From contig JANZNS010000005.1 in the NCBI GenBank assembly GCA_025153445.1, positions 124,001 through 188,000 on the forward strand: a stretch of DNA of 64,000 bases, written 5' to 3'. The notes below the pieces were generated by a model that saw only the letters and a list, made by a program, of their open reading frames with translations, did not search any database and was not told the origin of the DNA. The DNA comes from Marinobacter sp. BGYM27. GTDB taxonomy: Bacteria; Pseudomonadota; Gammaproteobacteria; Pseudomonadales; Oleiphilaceae. Below, piece after piece: positions 45,594-54,062 of the stretch (its first letter is position 1; each line of letters starts with the position of its first letter). Made by a program: the position numbers and the translations under genes.

Positions 45594-46754
45594 ATGTCTA
45601 ACCTTCTCCTGCGTCACGCTGTGATTACACTGCCATTACTGGGAACAGCCATGACGGTGTGGGGCGCTGAAGATGCCAAACCCGATGCTCTCTCGGCAGA
45701 TGTTGGAGTACGCCACACCTGGGACAGCAACTACGACAGAGAAGCCGACGGTAACGATGAACGCATCACCGTGGCTTACGCTGGCGCAGAGGTAAACACT
45801 GACATCAGCCGACAGCATTTCAGTGGTCGCATTGGCGTTGCCCGCTACATTCATGACCGCCGTGACTATCTGGATGCCACCGGTTATAACGGCGGGCTGG
45901 CTTGGCGCGGGGAGCTGGGCGACACTTTTCGCACGCTTGTCTCCTGGTCACGCAAAGATCGCCCGGCCGATCGAATCGACTTTATCGGTAATGACATCAT
46001 CACCTATGACGACAAGCAGGCAACACTGGTTTACGTCATGAACACATCATGGGAGATCCCGCTGACTGTCAGGGAGGCCGAACAGACCCACGATAATGAC
46101 AGCCGCCGTACACTCGACTACACCGACAAAGAACTGTTTACCGGTGTTCGCTACCGATCCGGGCGCAACTCAACGGTGATGCTACGACTCGTCAACGGTG
46201 AACGGGAATACCCTAACCAGGCCACCCCTATCCCTGCGGGTCAGGATCTTAATTTCGATTACCAGCGCGCCGAAGTCGAAACCAACTGGGCGTTCTCCAA
46301 AAAGACTCGACTCACCGGCGTGGTTGGCTACTTCCAGCGCGACGGCGAGGTGAACGATGGCAATGGTCTCCAGGCCCTGCTTGAAGGCAACTGGCAAGCA
46401 TCATCTAAAACACTGTTGACCCTTGGCTATAATTACGACCAGCCACCACTGGGTGAAGACTCGGAAAACGCATCAGACACTCAGCGCGTCTACATTGGCG
46501 CGGAGTGGGACGCTACGCCAAAGCTATCTGTCAAAACCGGCGCGAAACAAGTCTGGCAGTCTTTCGATAACACCCTGCAAACATCTGCAAGAGACGAGAC
46601 GGTAAACGTCGTCACGCCATTGATCGTTGCCTACCAGTTCACTGATGTCGTGGGCGTGGATCTGGTGAGCGCCTGGCAAAAACGCCACTCACCTATCGCT
46701 TCACGCGATTACTCTGCAACCGAATTAACCTTGGGACTCAAAGCGGAATTCTGA
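45594..46754 (+). CDS. epsL: EpsL-type outer-membrane beta-barrel protein of EPS export
   Basis: A 386-residue exported protein with a signal peptide (MSNLLLRHAVITLPLLGTAM, cleavage after WGA) and a chain of amphipathic beta strands with aromatic ends, closing with LTLGLKAEF and terminal Phe, as in outer-membrane barrels. Sequence and context match the EpsL family of EPS operons. I chose the ATG at 45594 because aggga lies about 9 bases before it. Its 3' end overlaps the convergent GT25 gene by 46 bases. Role: late step of EPS secretion or anchoring. Confidence 0.8.
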   Translation: MSNLLLRHAVITLPLLGTAMTVWGAEDAKPDALSADVGVRHTWDSNYDREADGNDERITVAYAGAEVNTDISRQHFSGRIGVARYIHDRRDYLDATGYNGGLAWRGELGDTFRTLVSWSRKDRPADRIDFIGNDIITYDDKQATLVYVMNTSWEIPLTVREAEQTHDNDSRRTLDYTDKELFTGVRYRSGRNSTVMLRLVNGEREYPNQATPIPAGQDLNFDYQRAEVETNWAFSKKTRLTGVVGYFQRDGEVNDGNGLQALLEGNWQASSKTLLTLGYNYDQPPLGEDSENASDTQRVYIGAEWDATPKLSVKTGAKQVWQSFDNTLQTSARDETVNVVTPLIVAYQFTDVVGVDLVSAWQKRHSPIASRDYSATELTLGLKAEF

Positions 46755-47560
46755 GCCTCACGCCGGTTACTATGATAATCGGCGTCTTTCGCCAGAAATC
46801 CTATCCTGCGATAGCCGCGCACTGTCCGCCAAAAAATTTGTGCAAGCTCATGGTAAGAGCCCGATCTCAGCGTGCGGATATAAGACGTACCCCCACGTTG
46901 TCGCACTTCAATGTTGCTCCCCAGCCCCAGATACCCTTCCCGACGGAACTTGTCTTGTATGCAAGGGGCGGGAGAGCACTGCAGAATCCGGAGCTTCCTG
47001 GCAATCACCGATTCCTGAAACGAAAACAGCATTGCATCTGCAGGCTGGTGGACTGACACCGGCAATTCGATGAGCTGCCTGGCGGCACGCTGACTTAATA
47101 TGTAGGCACCTGCGCACCAGGCGGTTGACTTGACGGGATAAAAGACGCGCCCGCCAAGCTGAAGAACCGGTTGTCGCGCCAACAACATCCGATTGGTTGA
47201 CGGTTCAAGTCGAATGATATCAGTGCCTTCAGGTATCCAATCATTGTGTGTAACGTAACGTCCGACGTCGCCTGAAAGATAAATATCATCTTCGAAAACA
47301 ACGCCGAAAGGCTGGGTACCCGCCGCAATTTTCTCCCAAGCTCTGTAGTGGCTCAGGAAACAGCCCATCTGTCCTCTCAACCAACGCTTGTTTTGCCTGG
47401 GCCGCGACTGCTGAAAGTGTTGAAAATCGCTCTCTGAAATCTCTCTGCCATCAACCGCCGCAATTCTCTCGAATGGCAAACCGAGACCATCCAGTTGCAG
47501 GGAGACTTGCTCCAATCGCCGTACGTCGCGATCCAGATTAATGACATACAGCGTCATCAT
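46709..47560 (-). CDS. Glycosyltransferase family 25
   Basis: A 283-residue transferase. TLYVINLDRDVRRLEQVSLQ at the N-terminus, AVDGREISESD, GQMGCFLSHYRAWEKI and FGVVFEDDIYLSGDV (EDD metal-binding motif) are the GT25 signatures. The ATG at 47560 is chosen because aggtgg lies 7 bases upstream and the gene before it ends at 47563. Last gene of the nine-gene EPS operon. Adds a sugar to the repeat unit; sugar unknown. Its end overlaps epsL on the opposite strand. Confidence 0.9.
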   Translation of the reverse strand: MMTLYVINLDRDVRRLEQVSLQLDGLGLPFERIAAVDGREISESDFQHFQQSRPRQNKRWLRGQMGCFLSHYRAWEKIAAGTQPFGVVFEDDIYLSGDVGRYVTHNDWIPEGTDIIRLEPSTNRMLLARQPVLQLGGRVFYPVKSTAWCAGAYILSQRAARQLIELPVSVHQPADAMLFSFQESVIARKLRILQCSPAPCIQDKFRREGYLGLGSNIEVRQRGGTSYIRTLRSGSYHELAQIFWRTVRGYRRIGFLAKDADYHSNRREAQNSALSPKVNSVAE

Positions 47561-47562
47561 GA

Positions 47563-48363
47563 CTAGTCCACCTGACCCGGCTGCTGATAACGATAGGCGG
47601 CGCACTCTTTTCCCGCTTTCATACAACGCACAAGAAAACGGACGATGTCGACGGTATAGCGCTTCATTAAACGCCTTGGTTCCAGGCTCAATCGATATAG
47701 CCACTCAAGCTTGAGTCGTTGAACAATCGCGGGGGCTCTCGGCTTATCACCGGCCATAAAATCAAACAATGCCCCCACTCCGATCAACGTTGAGCAATTC
47801 AGGCGGGCCCGGTTCTGCAGGATCCAGTTTTCCTGCCGGGGGTTGCCCATCGCAACCAGCACCACGTCAGCTGCTGACTGGTTAACGTCAGCGATGACAG
47901 CATCAGTGTCTGCCATTTCACTGAACCCGTCACGATGCCCCGCAACGACAATGCCTTCTGCCTCAAGCGCACCAGCGGCCCGCTTGGCAATGCCTGGCCC
48001 TGCACCAAGCAGGAAGACTCTGAGTGACGGGGCACCACGTCTTAGCGGCTCTTTAAGCAGATAGGGTACGAAGTCGGTACCGTTCAGGTTTTCCGGAAAG
48101 CGGCGACGATGAATCAGCATGCCACCGATATCCATACCAATTCCGTCGTTAACCAAGATGACATCAGGATGACGAAGCGCGGGTTTCAGGCTCTCACACT
48201 GGACCACAAAGTTGGTATTCACAAAAAACAGCACCCGCTGCTGCCCTGCCTTGTGGTCCGCCAGCAAGCGATCGGCGAGTGACCCGGTGCGCATACACTG
48301 TACCGGGTAACCTGCCAGGGGTAGCACATCAGATGATGGCGAGAAATGTTGTTCGCTGCTCAT
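47563..48363 (-). CDS. WecG/TagA/CpsF-family glycosyltransferase
   Basis: A 266-residue GT26 enzyme. The family core is clear: VNDGIGMDIGGMLIHRRRFP, NLNGTDFVPYLLKEPLRRGA, VFLLGAGPGIAKRAAGAL and VALGNPRQE-like VAMGNPRQENWILQNR. It transfers a ManNAcA- or Glc-type residue to a lipid-linked acceptor early in repeat-unit assembly. It overlaps the previous gene by ATGA. Donor sugar cannot be read from sequence. Confidence 0.92.
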   Translation of the reverse strand: MSSEQHFSPSSDVLPLAGYPVQCMRTGSLADRLLADHKAGQQRVLFFVNTNFVVQCESLKPALRHPDVILVNDGIGMDIGGMLIHRRRFPENLNGTDFVPYLLKEPLRRGAPSLRVFLLGAGPGIAKRAAGALEAEGIVVAGHRDGFSEMADTDAVIADVNQSAADVVLVAMGNPRQENWILQNRARLNCSTLIGVGALFDFMAGDKPRAPAIVQRLKLEWLYRLSLEPRRLMKRYTVDIVRFLVRCMKAGKECAAYRYQQPGQVD

Positions 48364-49544
48364 ATGCCCATCCGTGTGTCATCAAATTCACTGGGCGCCA
48401 ATACCCGATCGGTGACCTCACTCCAGTTGAGATGGCGACGGGATGATTCATGAGGTGCCTCAAGCGCCTTGTTGATCGCCGCTTCAATCGACTCCGGATT
48501 GCCAGGTTCGTAGGCGAACCTGGAACTGTAGTCGCCAGTAACAGCCGCCGGACAAACAGCTGGCAGCCCCAGGAAATCGTATTGAATCAGCTTCATTGAA
48601 GTATCCGCGAGGTATGGCGGCACACTCTCAGAACGGTAAGGGGCTATTCCGAAACGGGCGTGCTTGATATAGCGCACGGTTTCGTCATGGGGCATTTCAC
48701 CGTATACGGTGACGTTGTCACCGTACTCCGGATGAGGCGGCTGACCACATCCAATGATATGGAAATGGACCTCGGGAAAGCGACGAGAAGCTTCGATGAA
48801 GAAATCGGCGTCAAACAGCATGGAGCCCACCGACACCGCATGGACACCCTCACCGTAAGGTGACGGATCACCGGTTCCGGCGAGCCCGTGATTGATACCG
48901 TGCGGAATAAAGTAGGCATTGCGGGTAGAAGGCAGCTCGTTGGCCAACGCTTTGGATGGCAACCGAATGGACGTCATTGAAGGCGCTATCCGTTGAAATG
49001 TCTGCTTGACGAACTCAGCCACGTTAATCGTCTCGAGGTCGTCCGACGCGATATAAATGGTTTTGGCATCAGGATTCAGCTTTTTCAGGAGATCGAAAAA
49101 AATAGGTGCCACACCACTCTCAAACAATACAACGTCAGCGCTGGCTAACCAGTCTTTCAGCACTCGACTGGCTGACGCGACGTAGAGCTTGAACAGCACG
49201 TCTTCGCAAAGACGAAGGAACGGCTTGCGTGTATTAAATGGATGTATAGCCGTTTTCCACAAATAACATTGCACGCCATTGTGAGTTTCGATCTTGTTTG
49301 CCCGGGCATCCAGCGACAATCTTGGATCATTGGTATAACGGGACAGAAAACTGTACCGAAGCGAGAAAAAACGCGCCTCTCCCCGCTGGGCAAGCTGTTC
49401 AGTAATAAAGTGAATATTGGCCTTTCGAGGCGAGCGATAATCATGTGCGGAAAGCACCACATACTTCAGGCCTTTTCCGATAACGGGTGTTACCGGGGCA
49501 GCCTTCGGCTGTTCAGTTTCCTGGCTTGTCGCGGTTGCCTGCAT
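48360..49544 (-). CDS. Glycosyltransferase (GT-B fold, GT4-like)
   Basis: A 394-residue protein. After a short polar N-terminus comes KYVVLSAHDYRSPRKANIHF, and the C-terminal donor domain has AVSVGSMLFDADFFIEASRR, HIIGCGQPP and FGIAPYRSESVPPYLADTSM (the E-x7-like donor-binding region). Resembles glucuronosyltransferase GumK-like enzymes. I chose the ATG at 49544 (agggag upstream); an ATG at 49586 overlapping the GH5 stop (TGATG) is an alternative suggesting coupling. Acceptor and donor are not determinable. Confidence 0.82.
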   Translation of the reverse strand: MQATATSQETEQPKAAPVTPVIGKGLKYVVLSAHDYRSPRKANIHFITEQLAQRGEARFFSLRYSFLSRYTNDPRLSLDARANKIETHNGVQCYLWKTAIHPFNTRKPFLRLCEDVLFKLYVASASRVLKDWLASADVVLFESGVAPIFFDLLKKLNPDAKTIYIASDDLETINVAEFVKQTFQRIAPSMTSIRLPSKALANELPSTRNAYFIPHGINHGLAGTGDPSPYGEGVHAVSVGSMLFDADFFIEASRRFPEVHFHIIGCGQPPHPEYGDNVTVYGEMPHDETVRYIKHARFGIAPYRSESVPPYLADTSMKLIQYDFLGLPAVCPAAVTGDYSSRFAYEPGNPESIEAAINKALEAPHESSRRHLNWSEVTDRVLAPSEFDDTRMGI

Positions 49545-49585
49545 GGTGACGTTTACTCCCTGTTGCGTTCCTTGTATGCCCGGCA

Positions 49586-50671
49586 TCAATCGTCTACCCG
49601 CACATTCCGTGGCGCGCCCGGGCAGTTGCCGCCCTTGCACGAGATACCTTGCAGATAAGGTTCCAAAACCGACATCTGGGGCTTGTCCTGCCCATCCTGA
49701 GGATGCACCGACATGGTGTAGCCTCCCCACCATCCGCCAGCAGCCCAATATGACCAACCACGCCAGGACTCGCTGTCCGTCATGAGCGAGAGCATTCTAT
49801 TCAAGGTTTGGAGGCATTCGCCCGTCGGCGGCACACCGAACTCACCGGCGAACAAGTGTTGTCCGTTCTGTTTGGCCCAGTCGCTTATGCGATCGAACAT
49901 ACCGTTAAAATCATCCGGTGCCTTGCATTCTTCGTGGGTACCGGAATAATCGCTATCGGCATACTGATGTACTTCGATGACAGTTCGGTCCAGTGGATCC
50001 CGCAAGTCATCAAATACTTCTGCATTACTCGCGCCGTCGTAGCTTTTAAACCATTCATGCAAGCCGCTCCAGCGACCGCCGGCGACAAATATCAGATTTT
50101 TGACGTTGGCTTCGCGCAAATCGCTCAGGGTCTTTTTCGCAATGTTGCCCCAAACCGGAATATCGAGTTTAAAAGGCTCATTCATCAGACCAAATGCAAG
50201 GTTGTCCGAATCACCCAATGCTTTGGCCAATGATTTCCAGAACGATATAAAGGCCGACATACCGACTTCGGGCGAATCTATAGTGTCGCCGTTATAAGCG
50301 CCGTAGTTATGCAGGTCCACTATCAGGCAAAGATCGCGCTCCTCTGCGTGGGCGAGTACCTTTTTGATAGCGCCCACTTCTTCGCTTTCCAGTTCGCCAC
50401 CAAGCTCATGCTGAAGGCGCTCCCAGCGCACTGGGAGGCGAATGACCGTCGCCCCCTTGTCAGCAAAATAATCGAGCTCTTCATCTTTGGGATAAGTGTA
50501 ATTTTTGTACATCACCCCCGGCAGCGTCTTGCTGTTGAACTCGGCACCGGCCATATTGACCCCTCTCAAGGGTGCCTCTGAAAAACAGTCAGCCCAGGCC
50601 CAGGAGGACGTCATCCCAAGTACCGCCGAGAGAAATAGGCGCGAAAACAGGTGTGATCCAAACTTTTTCAT
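49586..50671 (-). CDS. Secreted GH5-family glycoside hydrolase
   Basis: A 361-residue exported enzyme with a signal peptide (MKKFGSHLFSRLFLSAVLGM, cleavage after WAWA). TIM-barrel landmarks: VIRLPVRWERLQ, LIVDLHNYGAY, the acid/base Glu in FGLMNEPFK and the nucleophile Glu in FAGEFGVPPTG. These are the GH5 (endoglucanase-like) catalytic pair. Inside the EPS operon, it probably trims or releases the polymer in the periplasm rather than degrading plant cellulose. It overlaps the upstream glycosyltransferase by ATGA. Confidence 0.92.
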   Translation of the reverse strand: MKKFGSHLFSRLFLSAVLGMTSSWAWADCFSEAPLRGVNMAGAEFNSKTLPGVMYKNYTYPKDEELDYFADKGATVIRLPVRWERLQHELGGELESEEVGAIKKVLAHAEERDLCLIVDLHNYGAYNGDTIDSPEVGMSAFISFWKSLAKALGDSDNLAFGLMNEPFKLDIPVWGNIAKKTLSDLREANVKNLIFVAGGRWSGLHEWFKSYDGASNAEVFDDLRDPLDRTVIEVHQYADSDYSGTHEECKAPDDFNGMFDRISDWAKQNGQHLFAGEFGVPPTGECLQTLNRMLSLMTDSESWRGWSYWAAGGWWGGYTMSVHPQDGQDKPQMSVLEPYLQGISCKGGNCPGAPRNVRVDD

Positions 50672-51795
50672 GAGCTGCCTCCTAGCTGCTCGTATACATT
50701 TGAATAGCGTTCGGCAATACGGGTCCAGCTATACCTTTCAGCAAATGCCATCGCCTTGTCGCGGCGCTCAACGTGAGCGTCATTGCCCTGCGCATGCAAC
50801 GCCTGAATCTGACGCGCGAACGCCTTCGGCTCATTCGCCGACGCGATCACACCCAGTCCGGATTCATCTATCAGTTTGCGAAACGGCGGAATATCACTAA
50901 GCACAGGCGTAAGCCCTGCGCTCATCGCTTCGATGGCGGCCAAGCCAAACCCTTCATGACGGGACAGGCACAGAAAATAACTTGCTTCGCTTATCAGTAA
51001 TCTCAAACGCTCATCCGATGGCCCCGGCTCGAGCCTGACCTGATTATTCAGTTTGCGGGCAGACCGTTCTGCATCCAAGTCCGCTGCCGTGAAGTCATAT
51101 TCCCTTCCGGTAATGATCAGCCGCCATTCAGGATCTTCCGCAACCAACTGCGCCATAACATCAAGCGCTTCGATAAGCCCCTTGTTGCTCGACCAGCGTC
51201 CAAAATAAATCAGCGTGCGGTTCAATTGCGCGGATCCGCAGTTTGAGTACTTGGTCGTGTTAACGCCGTTCTCAATCACCTCAAGCCTTGCAGGACGGAT
51301 GATCTCCCCAAACTTCGCCCCGTCATTCTCGCTTGTCGCGATAATTTTTTCGTAAGCGGATGAAGACGCCCGGGTAATCGTCTTGAACCAGGTTTCCTTA
51401 AGCCGACTCGCAAATTCGGTGTGGAAAAAGCCACCATGTGTGGACAGCATCAGGGGCCGACGGTGGATAGGCTTGGTCAAAGCGAGAAAGTCGTAGAAAA
51501 AATCCACGCCATGAACATGAACCAGATCAGCCTGTTTGATCTCACCCAGCACCTGCGGACAAAGCGGATAACGGCTGGATCCCGAATATGGCAGCCGGAC
51601 TACCGGCACACCTTCAACCATTTCCTCCTGGGGTAACAGATCGCTGTCGTTTCGAAACAGACGGTTAAGCGTAATGACCCGCGCCTCCTGGCCCGTTTTT
51701 TGAAGCTGGCTGGCAGCAATATTGCGGACCACCTCTTCCATACCACCGATCGACGGATGGTACTGGCGGACCACGTGGGCAACGCGAATGGTCAT
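50668..51795 (-). CDS. Glycosyltransferase family 4
   Basis: A 375-residue GT-B enzyme. VAHVVRQYHPSIGGMEEVVR (acceptor-domain glycine-rich start), IYFGRWSSNKGLIEALDVMA, and the donor-domain EASYFLCLSRHEGFGLAAIE with the E-x7-E motif. Adds a sugar to the EPS repeat unit at the cytoplasmic face. It overlaps both neighbours by four bases (ATGA), the tightest kind of operon packing. Sugar unknown. Confidence 0.92.
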   Translation of the reverse strand: MTIRVAHVVRQYHPSIGGMEEVVRNIAASQLQKTGQEARVITLNRLFRNDSDLLPQEEMVEGVPVVRLPYSGSSRYPLCPQVLGEIKQADLVHVHGVDFFYDFLALTKPIHRRPLMLSTHGGFFHTEFASRLKETWFKTITRASSSAYEKIIATSENDGAKFGEIIRPARLEVIENGVNTTKYSNCGSAQLNRTLIYFGRWSSNKGLIEALDVMAQLVAEDPEWRLIITGREYDFTAADLDAERSARKLNNQVRLEPGPSDERLRLLISEASYFLCLSRHEGFGLAAIEAMSAGLTPVLSDIPPFRKLIDESGLGVIASANEPKAFARQIQALHAQGNDAHVERRDKAMAFAERYSWTRIAERYSNVYEQLGGSS

Positions 51796-53177
51796 ATACT
51801 CACCTCCTTCCCTGGCATTGGACCGCGTTCAGGCCGACCGCCTGCGGGCGCAATACTTGTTACATTTATACCTGCCGGTCTTACAGGCGACTTCCGCTTA
51901 TGCCTGGCTGAAATGGTCATCGGGTCTCGAAGCGCACTACCAAGCAGGAACCAGAGCACCCCGGCGCTTTTCAGCGCAAATAAAGACGTGCCACTGATGC
52001 AAAGAATCAATGCGATATAAATACCCACAAAACACCTGAACCGGTTCGCTTCGTCGTTCGGCATCTTTATCAGCCAGTATGCAAACCACAGGGCGACAGC
52101 GAGAACCAGACCAAACGTCGACAACACATAGGCATAGCCCTGGTCAGGAAACCAGGCATCCCGGTCATAACCCAGTAAGATCGCGGAATCGAATTCGAGT
52201 AGCGATGAGGCGCTACTCATCAGTCGGCCTACATAACTGTCTGAATAGCGGATATCGAGGAAGAGCCCCATGGCGACGAGGCCTCCCAGGATGACAAATG
52301 GCATCAGCGCAGGCAGGAACAACGCCCTGCCCCTGAAGGTGATTCGTGCAAAAACCAGTACGCCGACAGACACCAGTGCAAAGCGCGAGTCAGCCAACAC
52401 AATCAGAAAAGCCGCAGCACCAACAAAGAAGAACATCGCCTTGCGATTAGCCCAATCCTTGGACAATCCCCAGGCTGCCACGATGGTGGCGAAGTTGCCC
52501 AGGGAGACGGGCTCAAGAAATACGGACGATACACGGTGGTTGTCCAGCAACCAGGGCAATAGGGTTCGCCCCATATCTTCAGGCCGGATACCGTTCATCT
52601 GAAGTTTGCTTTCGCGAACATAATCCGTAATCGGCTGCAGGTTTCCGATACCCACGTAGTACGAAAAAATATTGAATACATCGGTATAGGTATCAAGCGC
52701 AAACAACTCAAACAAGCCGAATGACGCCACCACCAGAATCGCGACTCTAAGCGTTTTATCGGCCAGATCCGGATTACCGAGATTGCGCCCAAGCCAATAA
52801 AACCAGATCGGAATCAGCAGATCCCGGAACCCTTTGATATCCAGTTGCCCGCGGACCAGCGCAAGCAAGCAAAGCATCGCACCCGCGAGTGCAGCTACCA
52901 TAACGACCTTGGGGAGAAGACGGGGTAAAAGCAGTGGCAAACAGCCAAGCATGATGGCGAACTCTGTCACGCCAACCAGTGCTCTGGACACGCCAAAAAC
53001 GTGGGTATGAATCAGGCAAAGAAGAGCCTGATAGCAAACCGTCGCCACAACCAGCAGCATCGCGAGACGCTGCTGGTTCCATGTAATCTGAACAGATTGA
53101 AGCTGCATGGCATCCCTGGCCCGAAACGACGAAGCCTCAGCCATGGCTGAGTGCCCATCGACGATAGTTGTATCCAT
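51792..53177 (-). CDS. O-antigen ligase/Wzy-like polysaccharide polymerase
   Basis: A 461-residue protein with about 11 hydrophobic helices (LLVVATVCYQALLCLIHTHV onward) and a large periplasmic loop (about residues 155-210), the plan of Wzy polymerases and WaaL-type ligases. In this operon it is probably the repeat-unit polymerase. The start at 53177 (MDTTIVDGHSAMAE) is chosen; a GTG at 53186 abuts the epsG stop. Polymerase and ligase cannot be told apart from sequence. Confidence 0.82.
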   Translation of the reverse strand: MDTTIVDGHSAMAEASSFRARDAMQLQSVQITWNQQRLAMLLVVATVCYQALLCLIHTHVFGVSRALVGVTEFAIMLGCLPLLLPRLLPKVVMVAALAGAMLCLLALVRGQLDIKGFRDLLIPIWFYWLGRNLGNPDLADKTLRVAILVVASFGLFELFALDTYTDVFNIFSYYVGIGNLQPITDYVRESKLQMNGIRPEDMGRTLLPWLLDNHRVSSVFLEPVSLGNFATIVAAWGLSKDWANRKAMFFFVGAAAFLIVLADSRFALVSVGVLVFARITFRGRALFLPALMPFVILGGLVAMGLFLDIRYSDSYVGRLMSSASSLLEFDSAILLGYDRDAWFPDQGYAYVLSTFGLVLAVALWFAYWLIKMPNDEANRFRCFVGIYIALILCISGTSLFALKSAGVLWFLLGSALRDPMTISARHKRKSPVRPAGINVTSIAPAGGRPERGPMPGKEVSI

Positions 53178-53186
53178 CGCTACCAC

Positions 53187-54062
53187 TTACTGGGATAGCG
53201 CAACACCCATCAAGCTGACACCGACCTCCTGAAGATGTCGGCTAGCCGCTTCGAGCGCCTTCAGTGGTGTCACATTTTCTTTCGCCACCATGAGTGCCGC
53301 TCCCGCCCTTGCTGCAATAAGCTGGGCATCGCGATTCTCTTTCAGTGGTGGCGTGTGAACGAGCACCACATCAAAGTTATTGGCAAGCGTTGTCATCAGC
53401 GTGCGATAACGACGGTGTGAGAGCAGTTCCTGCGGATTTGGTGCGACCGTGCCTCCATTGAGCAGCCACAGTGACTGCAAAGGCGCGCATAACTTGGGAG
53501 CCGGTGCCGCGCGGCCCGCCAGCACATCCGACAGCCCCTGCCCATCCGGCAGTGCGAACAGGCGATGCAGCGATGGTTGGCGCAAGTTGCCGTCAATCAG
53601 CAGCGTATTGGCACCCAACTGCGAAAAGACGATGGCCAGATTCGCTACGAGTTCGCCTGACGCCGCTTCACGGTCAACGCCAACAATCGGCAAAACCCGC
53701 TGGGCCGGATCATCGAAGTAACGCAGCATCAACTCGCTACGCAACCCGCGCAGCGCTTCCATGCGGCGGCTTTGAGGATAAAAAGCAGCAGTCAACGAAG
53801 GTGACAGCTGGCTGTTCGACAAGGGTGCAACCGAATAGGAAAACTGCTGGGCCAAGGCCGCCTTTACATCTTCCTGTGTGACCAGGCCGAGGCTGATAGC
53901 CGCTTCCCCGAAGCGCAAACCACGCGACTTCTGGAAACGGATGACACGCTCGAGATCGTGTGGCTTGATCTTGCCACTTTCGACCAATACGCGCCCCATC
54001 TGACCTACTTTGGTCAGAATTTCAGAAACCTCAATATCCAACTTCGGCGCCAGTTCTGTCAT
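53187..54062 (-). CDS. epsG: EpsG-type chain-length protein with inactive tyrosine-kinase domain
   Basis: A 291-residue protein. Residues 15-75 are a MshEN-like helical pair (MGRVLVESGKIKPHDLERVI; FGEAAISLGLVTQEDVKAAL), typical of EpsG. The rest is a BY-kinase fold, but Walker A reads VGVDREAASGELVAN (128-142) with no GK(S/T), and Walker B reads FDVVLVHTPP (230-239) with His in place of Asp. Only Walker A' is kept (TLLIDGNLRQ, 153-162). There is no C-terminal tyrosine cluster. It follows epsF with ATGA overlap. It likely works with EpsF structurally rather than as a kinase. Confidence 0.85.
   Translation of the reverse strand: MTELAPKLDIEVSEILTKVGQMGRVLVESGKIKPHDLERVIRFQKSRGLRFGEAAISLGLVTQEDVKAALAQQFSYSVAPLSNSQLSPSLTAAFYPQSRRMEALRGLRSELMLRYFDDPAQRVLPIVGVDREAASGELVANLAIVFSQLGANTLLIDGNLRQPSLHRLFALPDGQGLSDVLAGRAAPAPKLCAPLQSLWLLNGGTVAPNPQELLSHRRYRTLMTTLANNFDVVLVHTPPLKENRDAQLIAARAGAALMVAKENVTPLKALEAASRHLQEVGVSLMGVALSQ

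Noticed and set aside
45224..45601. A 125-codon frame in the gap before epsL
   Set aside because: No family, no ribosome binding site, and it overlaps the epsL start in another frame.
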